The position numbers were made by a program, and so were the translations under genes. Below are positions 41,990-51,094 of a stretch of 64,000 nucleotides of DNA, piece by piece; the first letter of the stretch is position 1, and each line of letters opens with the position of its first letter. The notes under the pieces were generated by a model. It was not told where the DNA came from. It saw nothing but the letters and a program-made list of their open reading frames with translations, and ran no database searches. Source of the stretch: DASSFG01 sp035547915 (GTDB lineage Bacteria; Planctomycetota; Planctomycetia; Pirellulales; JAICIG01). The stretch spans positions 124,001 to 188,000 of the forward strand of contig DASZTS010000015.1 in the NCBI GenBank assembly GCA_035547915.1, given 5' to 3'.

Positions 41990-44833
41990 CTAACGTTGCT
42001 GGCCCAGGTAGGCCAACAGGTCGCGTAGCTCGTCGTCGGTGAGCCGATCGACCATGCCGGTGGGCATGATCGACTGCGGGGCTGGACGGCTTTCGGCGAC
42101 GTCGGTCGTGCGCACCTGAAACAGATGTCCTTGTGCGTCGACGTAGGTGTATTCGTCGAGATTGGTGCGCACCAACATGCCCGAGAGCGTGCGGCCATCC
42201 ACGAGTTCGAGCAGCCACACTTGGTAATGCGGCGGCACAAGGTTGTTCGGCTGGAGGATCGACTCGAGCAAATGCCGCCGCTCGGTGCGGCCGATCACGC
42301 TCAGGTCGGGACCGATTTCGCGGCCACGGCCATCGATCCGGTGGCAACGGAAGCAGCCGGCCAACTTCGGGTGAAAGAAGACTCGCCTCCCGACCTGGGC
42401 ATCGGCCGGACCGTCGAGCCGCTTGAGCCAGCCTTCCAGGTCAGTGTGCGGCGGCCGCTTCGGGTCGGTTGCACCGAGCACGCGCGCGACCAGAGAAGCC
42501 GACTCGGGATGTTGCTTCGCCAATGCCGACAGCTTGCCACGCACGTCGTCGGAAAGCGACTCGCCCGTCAGGGAGCGCAACGCTTCGTCGCGCAGCGCCG
42601 GCTGATCGCCCAGGGCAAACTCCATGAGCATGGCGGTCGGCGCCGGCGAACGTGCTGCTAGCCCGACGAGTGCCTCGGCCCGCACCACGTCGGAGCGGGC
42701 CCCGTCGCGCACGATCTCTTCGAGCAACGAGAACCGCTCGGATTTTGGATGCTCGGCCAGGGCACGGACTGCTTCCAACGACAGGCCCCCGTCGGCGTTG
42801 CCTATCAGCCGCCGCAACAGGTCGATAGTCAATCGCTCGTTGTTCGCAGGCACCAGTCGCAGGGCGGCGACGCGTCGGTTCGGCGCCACTCGCTCATCGG
42901 CCGCCAATGCCAGAAAATGCTCCGCCATCTGGGCATCGCTCACTTCCCCGCCGTCGATCCGGCTCAAGGCGGTCGAGCACGCCTGGTACATCCGCACGTT
43001 GAGATTCGGCTCGTCGAGCAGCGCCACCACACGCGGCCGCAAATCGCCGAGCCGGCGATCAGCAATCCATTTCACGGCGAGAAAGCGGACCTCCTCGTCC
43101 GAGTCGTCGAGCCAGCGGTCGAGGACCGCCGCATTGTCGTGCCCCGCGGCCCGCATCGCCAACAAAAGCCCCCTGCGCACGCGGGGCGAAAGCGCAGCAG
43201 CGTCGATCTCGGCGAGCGAGTCCGGCGACGCGGCAAGTTGACGCACGGCGGCACTGCGTAAGAAAGGATCGTCATCATCGAGCAGCGTCAACAGACGCGG
43301 CCGCTCGGCCGGATCGTGCAACAGGGCCACCGCCGCGAGCCGCAGGGTCGGCGGATCGGTCTCACTCGTGGGGCGCTGGCTACCCTTGGCGGCCAGCAAT
43401 TCCAGCGCGTGCGCGCGTAACTCGGCGTCCGCGTCCCCTTCGACCACCGACCGCAGATCGTCGTCCGAATCGGCCAACGCGTCGAGCGCCGTAGCACATA
43501 CCCGCATGCTGAATTGGTTCGGATGGCGTAACCGCTCGCGCAAAAACTCCCGCCCGTCGGCATCGAGCGCCAACCTGCGCGCCGCCGCCTCTCGTAGCGG
43601 CCGGTGCAAACTGGCGAGCGTCTCGCGCGGATCATCGCTCGGCGGCCGGGCGACGGGCACGCGCCTGCGAATCTGCCAGATCGCCCCGTGATTGTGCAGC
43701 GTGTAGTCGCTGCGGACCCAATCGCTCACGAACAGTGAACCGCCCGGCGCGATCGCCAACCCAACGGGGCGGAACTCGCGGCCACCCTGCACGAACGGAT
43801 GGCGCTCGGCCTCGTACGACGCACCGCGCGGCCTGAGCGTATATCGCTCCACGCGATGGTCGGCCCACGACGTTACGAGCAGGTTCGCCAGGTACGTTTC
43901 GGGCAATCCGTCCGATTCGTAACTCAGCACCTCGCAAGGCGCCTCGCCGGTGCCCGCGGCCATCGGCAACGTGCCGGGCAACTGTCCGTTCCAGGCCTGG
44001 AAGGGATGCCTGCCCGATCGACCGTAGCGAAACTGATAGCCGTAATCGCCTCCCTCGACGACGTGCAATAAGCGGCACGGGGGCATCGCGTCCGGATCGT
44101 TATCGACGGCCCAGAGTCGTCCGAGAATGTCGCTGGTCAGGCCGAACGGGTTCCAAAACCCGGTGGCCACGCGGCGGAGTTGTTTGCCGTCGCGTGTGCA
44201 AGCGAAGATGTTGCCACCTTCGCCTTCGCCGCTGAGGGCCAAACCGTCGGCGCCGACGAGCCGGTAACTTGCTCCCAGGTTTTCGCCCAGGCCGAAGTAG
44301 ACGTTACCTCGGAAATCGAAGGCCAGGCCCGACAGCCCGTTGTGCGGGTAGTCCCCCTTGGTCTCCAAGCGCACGATCGACTGCGTCCGGTCGGACACGC
44401 CGTCGCGGTCCGCATCCTCCAGTCTCAGAATCTCGCTGCGCGTCGCGACGTAGACGCCGCCGTCGTGGTGGACGGCCAGATCCATCGTAAATGTCGTGCC
44501 CTCGTAGAAGGTCACGAATCGGTCGGCACGGCCGTCGCCGTCAGTGTCTTCGACGGTGCGAATGCGATCGTGCCGGGGGCCCTCGTATTGGGCCGGGCGA
44601 AAGTGCGTATGGCTCTCGATCACCAGCAAACGACCATCGCGATCGAAATCGAGGTTGATCGGATGGCGGATTTCGGGAGCCCGCGCGAAGCAGACGACCT
44701 CCAATTGCGGATCGCTGATCTGCGGCGCGTCGGCAGTTGGTTCGGCCGCACGACCGAGGACGGCCGCGGTGAATTGCACGACAACGATAAGCGAAAGGCT
44801 GAAGGAGAATCGCACGGCGAACCCACTTTTCAT
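41990..44833 (-). CDS. PVC-type heme-binding CxxCH protein with beta-propeller and HEAT-like domains
   Basis: This 947-residue exported protein has a signal peptide (SFSLSLIVVVQFTAAVLG). The N-terminal third is a soluble-glucose-dehydrogenase-like propeller with NLDFDRDGRLLVIESHTHF, FDFRGNVYFGLGENLGA and IAPGGSLFVSDW. The middle (about 420-800) consists of HEAT-like helical repeats such as DPFLRSAAVRQLAASP. The C-terminus is a cytochrome c domain with CFRCHRIDGRGREIGPDLS (CxxCH near residue 865) and a heme-associated LAYLGQQR tail. This order is the PVC-type membrane-bound dehydrogenase layout, presumed to oxidise a sugar-like substrate in the periplasm. It is a single gene that converges on the MFS transporter. 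Confidence 0.92.
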   Translation of the reverse strand: MKSGFAVRFSFSLSLIVVVQFTAAVLGRAAEPTADAPQISDPQLEVVCFARAPEIRHPINLDFDRDGRLLVIESHTHFRPAQYEGPRHDRIRTVEDTDGDGRADRFVTFYEGTTFTMDLAVHHDGGVYVATRSEILRLEDADRDGVSDRTQSIVRLETKGDYPHNGLSGLAFDFRGNVYFGLGENLGASYRLVGADGLALSGEGEGGNIFACTRDGKQLRRVATGFWNPFGLTSDILGRLWAVDNDPDAMPPCRLLHVVEGGDYGYQFRYGRSGRHPFQAWNGQLPGTLPMAAGTGEAPCEVLSYESDGLPETYLANLLVTSWADHRVERYTLRPRGASYEAERHPFVQGGREFRPVGLAIAPGGSLFVSDWVRSDYTLHNHGAIWQIRRRVPVARPPSDDPRETLASLHRPLREAAARRLALDADGREFLRERLRHPNQFSMRVCATALDALADSDDDLRSVVEGDADAELRAHALELLAAKGSQRPTSETDPPTLRLAAVALLHDPAERPRLLTLLDDDDPFLRSAAVRQLAASPDSLAEIDAAALSPRVRRGLLLAMRAAGHDNAAVLDRWLDDSDEEVRFLAVKWIADRRLGDLRPRVVALLDEPNLNVRMYQACSTALSRIDGGEVSDAQMAEHFLALAADERVAPNRRVAALRLVPANNERLTIDLLRRLIGNADGGLSLEAVRALAEHPKSERFSLLEEIVRDGARSDVVRAEALVGLAARSPAPTAMLMEFALGDQPALRDEALRSLTGESLSDDVRGKLSALAKQHPESASLVARVLGATDPKRPPHTDLEGWLKRLDGPADAQVGRRVFFHPKLAGCFRCHRIDGRGREIGPDLSVIGRTERRHLLESILQPNNLVPPHYQVWLLELVDGRTLSGMLVRTNLDEYTYVDAQGHLFQVRTTDVAESRPAPQSIMPTGMVDRLTDDELRDLLAYLGQQR

Positions 44834-44883
44834 GAATTGATCCCCACTTTAGGCACGGCCCGTTGCCGAGGCAACCGTTGCAT

Positions 44884-44928
44884 CGTGTTACGGCTGTACC
44901 GTGTTACGGCCGCACCGTGTTACGCAAG
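44884..44928. repeat. Tandem 16-bp repeat, about 2.8 units
   Basis: CGTGTTACGGCTGTAC, CGTGTTACGGCCGCAC and CGTGTTACGCAAG follow each other directly at the 3' end of the dioxygenase gene. The last unit overlaps its stop codon. Two substitutions separate the first two units. Confidence 0.8.
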
Positions 44929-45750
44929 AAAGCCACTCCGCGCGAAAGTGCGGCCCGCGAGTTCGTCGTTGAGCGCATCGTCCAGGGCGAGCAGATCGCG
45001 GAGTTCGGCCGGCAGCGACGCCTGGAGAGCGGCGTCGAGCAACCCCTTTTGATACTGCTGCTGTGGCTTGTCGCGGCGACAGTAAAACGCGTGTACCGCC
45101 GTCCGCGAATCGGAAGTGCGGTTGGCCATTCCGCCGTGCCACAGGTGAGCGTTCATGACGATGACCGATCCGGACGGGCCGGTGACGACGACCTGCTGCG
45201 GATGGTCTGCGCGCGGATCGGTCATCGCTTCTTGTGGCAAGCGATTCCAACGATGCGAACCCGGCACCACGCGAAGCGCGCCGTTCTCGTGGGTGAAATC
45301 GTCGAGCATCCAGACGGTGTTGCAAACCCACGCGCCCCGCTCGTCTGGCAGAGCGCCCATGTCGCAATGCAAGGGTTGCGGCTGGTCGGAATGCGGTTCT
45401 ACCGAGCGGGCGTTCAAGCTGCTCAGTTTGCTGCTGCCGCGCAGTACGTGCGCGACGAGGGGCAAGACCGCGGGATGAATGATGATCTCACGGAAGACCG
45501 ATCCTTTGTCAACGAGGTTGGCCAATCGGCGGGCGCCCGGCTCTGTTTTGAATTCAGCACCGGCGGCGGTGCCTTCCAAGATGAACAACTGTTCGACCCG
45601 CTCGCGCAATCGGCCATGCAAGCCGACGTCCATCACCGTGGGCAACAGCACGTAACCCAACTCATCGAGCTGCCGGCACTGCTCGGCGTCGAGCGAAGAA
45701 CGCAAGATCTCTCTCCGGACCGGGGCAGTGCGGTAAATCGTGTTCTCCAC
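44920..45750 (-). CDS. Phytanoyl-CoA dioxygenase (PhyH)-family oxygenase
   Basis: This 276-residue non-heme Fe(II)/2-oxoglutarate oxygenase is probably cytoplasmic. The iron facial triad is visible: His and Asp in LHCDMGAL (about residue 151), and the distal His in NAHLWHGGMANRT (about 204-208). ENGALRVVPGSHRWNRLP is the family block that follows the first ligand pair, and SRTAVHAFYCRR carries the 2-oxoglutarate-binding Arg. The substrate is unknown. It diverges from the PQQ propeller gene across 150 bp, so the two may be coregulated. Confidence 0.88.
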   Translation of the reverse strand: MENTIYRTAPVRREILRSSLDAEQCRQLDELGYVLLPTVMDVGLHGRLRERVEQLFILEGTAAGAEFKTEPGARRLANLVDKGSVFREIIIHPAVLPLVAHVLRGSSKLSSLNARSVEPHSDQPQPLHCDMGALPDERGAWVCNTVWMLDDFTHENGALRVVPGSHRWNRLPQEAMTDPRADHPQQVVVTGPSGSVIVMNAHLWHGGMANRTSDSRTAVHAFYCRRDKPQQQYQKGLLDAALQASLPAELRDLLALDDALNDELAGRTFARSGFLA

Positions 45751-45900
45751 CGCGAATACAGGCGGCGCGCCGTTCAGTATGACGCCCCCGAATTGACGCC
45801 GCTATGCGCCGGCACGAAAATGCGGCGAGCCTACTTGATCGGGCGCTGCCCGAGCGCGGGTGGCGATGGCGCGGCGGTACAAGCATCAAGGAGCACGACG

Positions 45901-47181
45901 ATGACCCTTTCGCAGCGAGTTACCGTATTGACGTTGGCCTTGGCATGCTCGGCAGGCGCCGCGACGGCACGCGCGGCCGATTGGCCGCAGTGGCGCGGGC
46001 CGAACCGCGACGGCTTGTCGTCTGAAAAGGGCCTGCTGCAAGAGTGGCCCGAAGCAGGGCCGAAGCTCGTCTGGCAGATCGACGATCTGGGCGACGGTTA
46101 TTCGACGCCCGCCGTGGCCAAGGGCCGGCTCTACCTCATCGCCAACAAGGGACTCGATGACGAGTTCCTCAAGGTGCTCGACGCGAAGGACGGCAAAGAG
46201 ATCTGGTCGACCCGCCTCGGCAAGGTCGGCAATCCGGAGCAGAAGCCGAGCTATCCCGGCAGCCGATCGACGCCGACCGTCGATGGCAAACTCGTTTTCG
46301 CGTTGGGCTCCGACGGTGACCTGGCATGCGTCGACGCCGAGTCCGGCGATGTGCAGTGGCAGAAGAATCTGCGCAAGGAATTCGCTGGCAAACCGGGGAT
46401 CTGGGCCTACTCGGAGTCGCCCCTGATCGACGGCAACCTGCTCATCTGCACGCCGGGCGGAGGCAAGGCCACGCTCGTGGCTCTGGACAAGAAAACGGGC
46501 GAGACGGTTTGGAAATCGTCTCTGCCCGAAGCCGACGATGCGGCCTATGCCTCGCCCATCGTCTTCGAGGCCGGCGGCGCGCGGCAATATGTTCAGCTTC
46601 TACAGAAAGGACTTGTCGGTCTCGATGCCAAGACCGGCGATCTGCTCTGGCGCTATCGCAGACCGATCAGCCGTTTCGATGCCAACATACCGACGCCCCT
46701 CGCATACGACACCTACATCTATGTTGCATCGGCGGGCACCGGCGGAGGAACCGTAAAGGTCGAGAAGTCCGACCAGGACAAATTCACGCCGGAGGAGGTC
46801 TATTTCACGCCACAACTGCCGACCGCGATCGGCGGTGCCGTGAAGATCGGCGACTATCTCTACGGCACCACCAACCAGGCGCTGTTGTGCGTCGAGTTCA
46901 AGACCGGCGCGGTGAAGTGGCACGAGCGCGCCTTGGGCGCGGCGTCGTTGTGTTATGCCGACGAGCGACTCTATCTGCACGGCGAGAACGGCGACGTGGC
47001 GCTCGTCGACCCGTCTCCCGAATCGTACCGACAGAAGGGGCGTTTCACGCCTCCCGATCAGCCCAACGATCCCAAATCGATGGGCAAGCCATGGGCCTAT
47101 CCGGTGGTCGCCAACGGCCGGCTCTACATCCGCGACCGCGATCTCCTGTGGGCCTTCGACGTAGAATCAACGAGCAAGTAA
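45901..47181 (+). CDS. PQQ-type beta-propeller protein, exported
   Basis: This 426-residue protein has a signal peptide (LTLALACSAGAATARAAD) and a mature start DWPQWRGPNRDGLSSE, the signature of the planctomycete and verrucomicrobial PQQ-like propeller family. Repeated blades contain tryptophan-docking-like VDAESGDVQWQKNL, LDKKTGETVWKSSL, LDAKTGDLLWRY and FKTGAVKWHERAL. No catalytic residues of PQQ dehydrogenases are evident, so a binding or scaffold role like that of BamB is as likely as an enzymatic one. AAGGAG 7-8 nt before ATG 45901 decides the start; the open frame is far longer upstream but overlaps the divergent dioxygenase gene. A paralogue lies at 49784. Confidence 0.9.
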   Translation: MTLSQRVTVLTLALACSAGAATARAADWPQWRGPNRDGLSSEKGLLQEWPEAGPKLVWQIDDLGDGYSTPAVAKGRLYLIANKGLDDEFLKVLDAKDGKEIWSTRLGKVGNPEQKPSYPGSRSTPTVDGKLVFALGSDGDLACVDAESGDVQWQKNLRKEFAGKPGIWAYSESPLIDGNLLICTPGGGKATLVALDKKTGETVWKSSLPEADDAAYASPIVFEAGGARQYVQLLQKGLVGLDAKTGDLLWRYRRPISRFDANIPTPLAYDTYIYVASAGTGGGTVKVEKSDQDKFTPEEVYFTPQLPTAIGGAVKIGDYLYGTTNQALLCVEFKTGAVKWHERALGAASLCYADERLYLHGENGDVALVDPSPESYRQKGRFTPPDQPNDPKSMGKPWAYPVVANGRLYIRDRDLLWAFDVESTSK

Positions 47182-47486
47182 TCCCCTTCTCCCACCGGGA
47201 GAGGCTAAGGGTGAGGGCGCTCCGGCTGCTCTTCGGTCGCCTCGCTCCGAGCTACTTTGCAGGGCGATGCTCGGCACGACGACCGGCCAACTCTGGCGCG
47301 GCCGCGACTGCGGCGAAGATTTTGAATGCATCGCCGCCTCTCTGCCGCCGATACACTGCGTGAAGGCCGCCGTGGTGTGACGGGCGGGGCACGCCACGCA
47401 CTCATCGGCGAACCTTACTGGCCTGGCAGGCGTCTGTCGTGTGATTGCCAATGAGGCGAGAATGCGCTTTGACGCCGAGAGAGCCC
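47182..47486. other. Intergenic region with a REP-like hairpin
   Basis: This 305-bp gap shows no gene. Immediately after the PQQ propeller stop it has CCCCTTCTCCCACCGGGAGAGG (47183-47204), a hairpin with arms TCTCCC (47188-47193) and GGGAGA (47197-47202) followed by CTAAGGGTGAGGGC. Such CTCCC...GGGAG-AGGGTGAGGG strings recur as dispersed repeats in many bacterial genomes, and it could also serve as a terminator. Confidence 0.45.
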
Positions 47487-48038
47487 ATGACGACGGAATA
47501 CGAACAAATCTCCGACGAGATTTTCACCGTCAGCGGACTGCTCACCCCCGCGGAGTGTGCGGAATATATCGATCTGGGCGAAGCGCAGGGCTTCGCGCCT
47601 GCGCCCATCAATGGTGCATTCGGCCCAGCGTACCGGCCAGAAGTACGCAACAACGAGCGAGTCATGCTCGACGACCCGGATCGGGCGGCGAAACTCTGTG
47701 CCCAGGCTTGGCCGTGGATTCCGAAGCAACTCGGCCTTTGGCGCGCGGTGGGAGTCAACGAACGTTTGCGGCTCTATCGCTACGATCCCGGCCAGCAATT
47801 CGCGTGGCACACCGACGGGTCGTTTGAGCGACCCAATGGCGAGAAAAGTTGGCTCACGTTCATGGTCTATCTGAACGAAGGATTCGATGGCGGCCGCACG
47901 GTATTCTCGTCGGTCCAGATCGCGCCCGAGCAAGGCATGGCTCTGTTCTTCAAGCACGAGCTACGCCACAAGGGCGAAACGGTCCTGCAGGGGCGCAAAT
48001 ACGTTCTGCGTACCGACGTCATGTACGTCCTGGATTGA
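47487..48038 (+). CDS. 2OG-Fe(II) oxygenase (prolyl 4-hydroxylase-like)
   Basis: This 183-residue cytoplasmic oxygenase has the double-stranded beta-helix ligand set HTD in FAWHTDGSFERP (about residue 109-111), the distal His in HELRHKGETV (about 158-162), and the 2-oxoglutarate-binding Arg/Lys in GRKYVLRTDVMYVL. LTFMVYLNEGFDGGRTVFSS is the block conserved in the prolyl-4-hydroxylase-like subgroup. The ATG at 47487 (MTTEYEQISDEIF) is chosen over the longer frame from 47445. Its target is unknown; protein proline or lysine hydroxylation is only a family-based guess. Confidence 0.88.
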   Translation: MTTEYEQISDEIFTVSGLLTPAECAEYIDLGEAQGFAPAPINGAFGPAYRPEVRNNERVMLDDPDRAAKLCAQAWPWIPKQLGLWRAVGVNERLRLYRYDPGQQFAWHTDGSFERPNGEKSWLTFMVYLNEGFDGGRTVFSSVQIAPEQGMALFFKHELRHKGETVLQGRKYVLRTDVMYVLD

Positions 48039-48073
48039 GGCACGGAGTTCGGTAGATTTTCTCGCAACCTCGA

Positions 48074-48829
48074 TCAGACCGAATCGACGCGCCGCAGGAA
48101 CTGATCGCCGAAGCGGCGCCAGGCGTAACGCGCCAATCCGATATTGGCCGCCAGGATCACGAGGCCGGCCAGAAGGACGAGCGCGGCTTCTTCGCCGACC
48201 GCCAAGACGCCGATCAGGGCGAGGTTGGCGAACAGGATGGGGAAGAAGAACGTTTCGAGCAGCGCCAACGGCATACCGGATTCGTTGCTGCCGCGACGAA
48301 TCCGCCGCACGGCCAGGAAACCCAAAACGGTCACTCCGACCGGGGCCGTGAGCCCGACCAGGAACAACAGCGCGAACAACAATACCGGCGGCGAACGGAA
48401 TGAGAGTGCGCAGAGCGTGAGCAAGATTGCGGTACCGGCCCAGCAGGCCGCCAGGAGCGCCGGTGGCGAAAGACGCCGCATTTCGGGGCGCACCGACCAC
48501 CACTGCCGGGCGCGCTGCCACCAACTGTGCGGCTGCGACGGAGCCGCGTTCTCCTGTGAGTTGGAGGTTGCCACCGCGGCCGGTCCCGTGTCGCGCGCGT
48601 AAGCCTCCGGTCCGTCGAGGCCCGCCAGAATCTGGCTCACGGCCACAGCAGGATCTTCTCCGGCGCGGGCTGCCAGCATTTCGTAGATCTGCGTCTCGAC
48701 TTCGTCCACGATGCTGCGCCGTTCGATGCGCGAGACGTCGCCGCGAATGAGGACGCGTTCGATCCGGTCGAGATGGTCGTCGATCCGCTGCCGTACATCA
48801 TCCGGCAGATTGGGGGTTGCTTGACTCAT
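48074..48829 (-). CDS. Polytopic membrane protein paired with PadR
   Basis: This protein of about 251 residues has a soluble helical N-terminus (about 1-80, PDDVRQRIDDHLDRIERVLI and EVETQIYEMLAARAGEDP) resembling the HAAS/DUF1700-type domain that recurs beside PadR regulators. Four to five hydrophobic segments follow in the C-terminal half (LLAACWAGTAILLTLCALSF; VLLFALLFLVGLTAPVGVTV; ILFANLALIGVLAVG; LVLLAGLVILAANIGLA). Its start lies inside the PadR gene (about 30 bp overlap; an ATG 12 bp earlier is also possible), so the two are translationally coupled. The function is unknown; envelope-stress or transporter control is typical of the pairing. Confidence 0.8.
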   Translation of the reverse strand: MSQATPNLPDDVRQRIDDHLDRIERVLIRGDVSRIERRSIVDEVETQIYEMLAARAGEDPAVAVSQILAGLDGPEAYARDTGPAAVATSNSQENAAPSQPHSWWQRARQWWSVRPEMRRLSPPALLAACWAGTAILLTLCALSFRSPPVLLFALLFLVGLTAPVGVTVLGFLAVRRIRRGSNESGMPLALLETFFFPILFANLALIGVLAVGEEAALVLLAGLVILAANIGLARYAWRRFGDQFLRRVDSV

Positions 48830-49157
48830 GAGATTCTCCATTGAGCAAATGGTCTACCGCGTCGCGAATGCCCACCCATTGCGAAGTCAGCTCGGAGAGC
48901 CGCGTTTTTCCCGCAGCGGTCAACCGGTAATAGCGCCGCGGCGGTCCACTGGGCGACGGCGTTTCGCGGGCCTTGACCAGGCCATCGCGCGCCAACCTGG
49001 CCAGCACCGGGTAGAGCGTGCTTTCCGTCAATTCGAGGCCGGCTGCCTCGTTGAGCTGTTGCAGAACCTGGTATCCGTAGGCTTCGCGCGTGTCGAGCAG
49101 GCGCATGACGCACAGCTCGACCAATCCTTTGCGAAGTTGTGTGACCCAATTCTGCAC
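48798..49157 (-). CDS. PadR family transcriptional regulator (second copy)
   Basis: This 119-residue winged-helix protein has LVELCVMRLLDTREAYGYQVLQQLNEA, then TESTLYPVLARLARDGLVKARE and the basic wing SGPPRRYYRLTAAGKTRL, the PadR pattern. It overlaps the downstream membrane protein gene by about 30 bp. Its own promoter region just upstream (49158-49240) contains CTAC...ATGCAT...GTAG near 49188-49208, a weak dyad that could be the operator. It is a paralogue in type, not sequence, of the PadR gene at 18972. Confidence 0.88.
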   Translation of the reverse strand: MQNWVTQLRKGLVELCVMRLLDTREAYGYQVLQQLNEAAGLELTESTLYPVLARLARDGLVKARETPSPSGPPRRYYRLTAAGKTRLSELTSQWVGIRDAVDHLLNGESHESSNPQSAG

Positions 49158-49329
49158 AGCGAGTCTCGCAACGGGGCCCCGACCTGACTACAACGCAATG
49201 CATAGTAGCGATGTCTGTAACTCCCGTCAAGGGTTGGCAACAAGGCGTGCGTTGCAGAGTCTTCGCGAGGCAGGTCGCAATCTTGCTCTATTCCATTGCG
49301 ATCATTGATCGTGGACAATAGACAACCTC

Positions 49330-49650
49330 ATGAGTGACGCCGACGAAGTCGAACCCTACGTGGCCTATCAGATCGCGGGCCAAAAGATGGACTTTGCCCT
49401 CTGGCCGCTCGCCGAGGGCGGCCAGGCACTGGCTCTCTTTTTGACAGCCGATGCGGCTCGCGCGTATCTCGACGGCGCCCGGCTTGCGGGCGAATGGCGC
49501 ATCGTGCGGCCGACGAAGCCCGACCTGCTCAAGATTTTGGAGGAGTGCTGGGAGGCCGGCGTATTGAAGGCGGTGCTCGACACGGCTCAGGAGGGCAAGC
49601 AGATGCTCTTCGACATTCTCGAGGTCTTACAGGCCAGCCGCCAAAAGTAA
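49330..49650 (+). CDS. Small hypothetical protein
   Basis: This 106-residue cytoplasmic protein shows an alpha/beta pattern (VAYQIAGQKMDFALWPLAEG; LALFLTADAARAYLDGARL; EWRIVRPTKPDLLKILEECW) and an amphipathic C-terminal helix. The frame has the codon character of its neighbours. No ribosome-binding site is strong, and no family is recognised, although it loosely recalls short SseB-like folds. It is transcribed away from the PadR pair and precedes the PQQ propeller operon by 133 bp. Confidence 0.6.
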   Translation: MSDADEVEPYVAYQIAGQKMDFALWPLAEGGQALALFLTADAARAYLDGARLAGEWRIVRPTKPDLLKILEECWEAGVLKAVLDTAQEGKQMLFDILEVLQASRQK

Positions 49651-49783
49651 TTCTGCATTCGCTCCGCAGTCTGCGCTTCGCACGCGACTATGGTCAGCGC
49701 GACTTGGGCCGGGTACGGTATATTTCTAATGTCTGGCTGCATTTGGTAAGCCAACTACTGATTTCCGAGCCGACACAGCAATC

Positions 49784-51088
49784 ATGCTCCGACGCCTGCG
49801 CCCGATAGTCTGGTTGGCATACGTTGCGATGGCCACGACGGCGCTCCGCCATGCCTACGCCGAGAATTGGCCCCAATGGCGTGGACCGCGGGGCGACAGC
49901 ACGAGCGAGGAGGTCGACCTGCCGCTGACATGGAGCGAACAACGCGGCATCGCATGGAAGATCGATCTGCCCGGTTGGGGCAACAGCACGCCGGCGGTCT
50001 GGGACGACGACCTGTTCGTCACGACACAGAACGAGGACCAGTTGCTGGTGCTCAAGCTGAGTCGCAAGACGGGTGAACCGCTGTGGACGCGCGCCGCGGG
50101 GCGGGCCGAGACGCCGCGAAAGACCGAGGGGCGCGGCACGCAAAAGTTCCACGAACTCCACAACAACGCGAGCCCGTCACCCATCACCGACGGTGAAGTT
50201 GTCGTCGTCCACTTCGGTAACGGTGAGTTGGCCGCTTACGACATGGCCGGCGAACCGCTCTGGCGCCACGATCTGCAAGAAGAATACGGTACCTACAGCA
50301 TCTGGTGGGGGCATGCCAACAGCCCCGTGCTGTTCGGCGACCTGGTCATCTCGGTCTGCATGCAAGATCCGCTGACCGACCTGGGCAAATCGCAGGCCGC
50401 CAGCTATCTGCTCGCCCATGACAAGCACAGCGGCAAGCTGAAATGGAAATCGGAGCGCATGACGGGCGCCGAATCCGAGCAGGGGGATTCGTACACCACG
50501 CCCATCGTCTATCGCGCGCCGGGCGGCAACCAACTCATCGTGATGGGCGGCAATCAATTGGACGCCTATGAACCGGAGTCGGGCAAGCAGCTTTGGTACC
50601 TGCCGGGCATTGTGGGCGGCCGCACGATCACCGGTCCGACCGTCGGTCTGGGCATGGTCTTCGCCACGCAGGGGATGCGCAAGGATTTGTTGGCCGTAAG
50701 ACTCGGAGGCGCGGGAAAACTCACGCGCCGCGACGTGGCGTGGAAGGAGACCGAGGCCACGCCCGACTCGTGCTGTCCGGTGCTGTGGCGCGATCTGCTC
50801 TTCACGGTGACCGACAACGGCGTCGCCAAGTGCTACGATGCCTACACGGGCCATCAGCGTTGGAAGAAGCGATTGCCGGGCGACTACAAGGCGTCGCCGG
50901 TCGCCGCCGAAGGCCGTATCTACTTTCTCAACATGCACGGCGTCACCACGGTCGCGGCCGCCAGCGACCGTTTCGAGAAGCTGGCCGAAAATACTCTCGA
51001 CGACGAAACGACGGCTTCGCCCGCGGTGGCTGCGGGCATGATCTACGTGCGCGGCAAGCAACATCTCTACGCCATCGAAAAGAAATAA
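49784..51088 (+). CDS. PQQ-type beta-propeller protein, exported (paralogue)
   Basis: This 434-residue protein has a signal peptide (IVWLAYVAMATTALRHAYA) and mature start ENWPQWRGPRGDSTSEE, matching the propeller protein at 45901. Blades contain LSRKTGEPLWTRAA, YDMAGEPLWRHDL, HDKHSGKLKWKSER, YEPESGKQLWYLPG and YDAYTGHQRWKKRL, giving about seven repeats. It heads a closely spaced run: S2P protease (6-bp gap), metallophosphoesterase (4-bp gap), dimethylformamidase-like (20-bp gap) and DUF1549/1553 (89-bp gap). The role is unknown, but the run suggests a periplasmic system. Confidence 0.88.
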   Translation: MLRRLRPIVWLAYVAMATTALRHAYAENWPQWRGPRGDSTSEEVDLPLTWSEQRGIAWKIDLPGWGNSTPAVWDDDLFVTTQNEDQLLVLKLSRKTGEPLWTRAAGRAETPRKTEGRGTQKFHELHNNASPSPITDGEVVVVHFGNGELAAYDMAGEPLWRHDLQEEYGTYSIWWGHANSPVLFGDLVISVCMQDPLTDLGKSQAASYLLAHDKHSGKLKWKSERMTGAESEQGDSYTTPIVYRAPGGNQLIVMGGNQLDAYEPESGKQLWYLPGIVGGRTITGPTVGLGMVFATQGMRKDLLAVRLGGAGKLTRRDVAWKETEATPDSCCPVLWRDLLFTVTDNGVAKCYDAYTGHQRWKKRLPGDYKASPVAAEGRIYFLNMHGVTTVAAASDRFEKLAENTLDDETTASPAVAAGMIYVRGKQHLYAIEKK

Positions 51089-51094
51089 CCGCGC

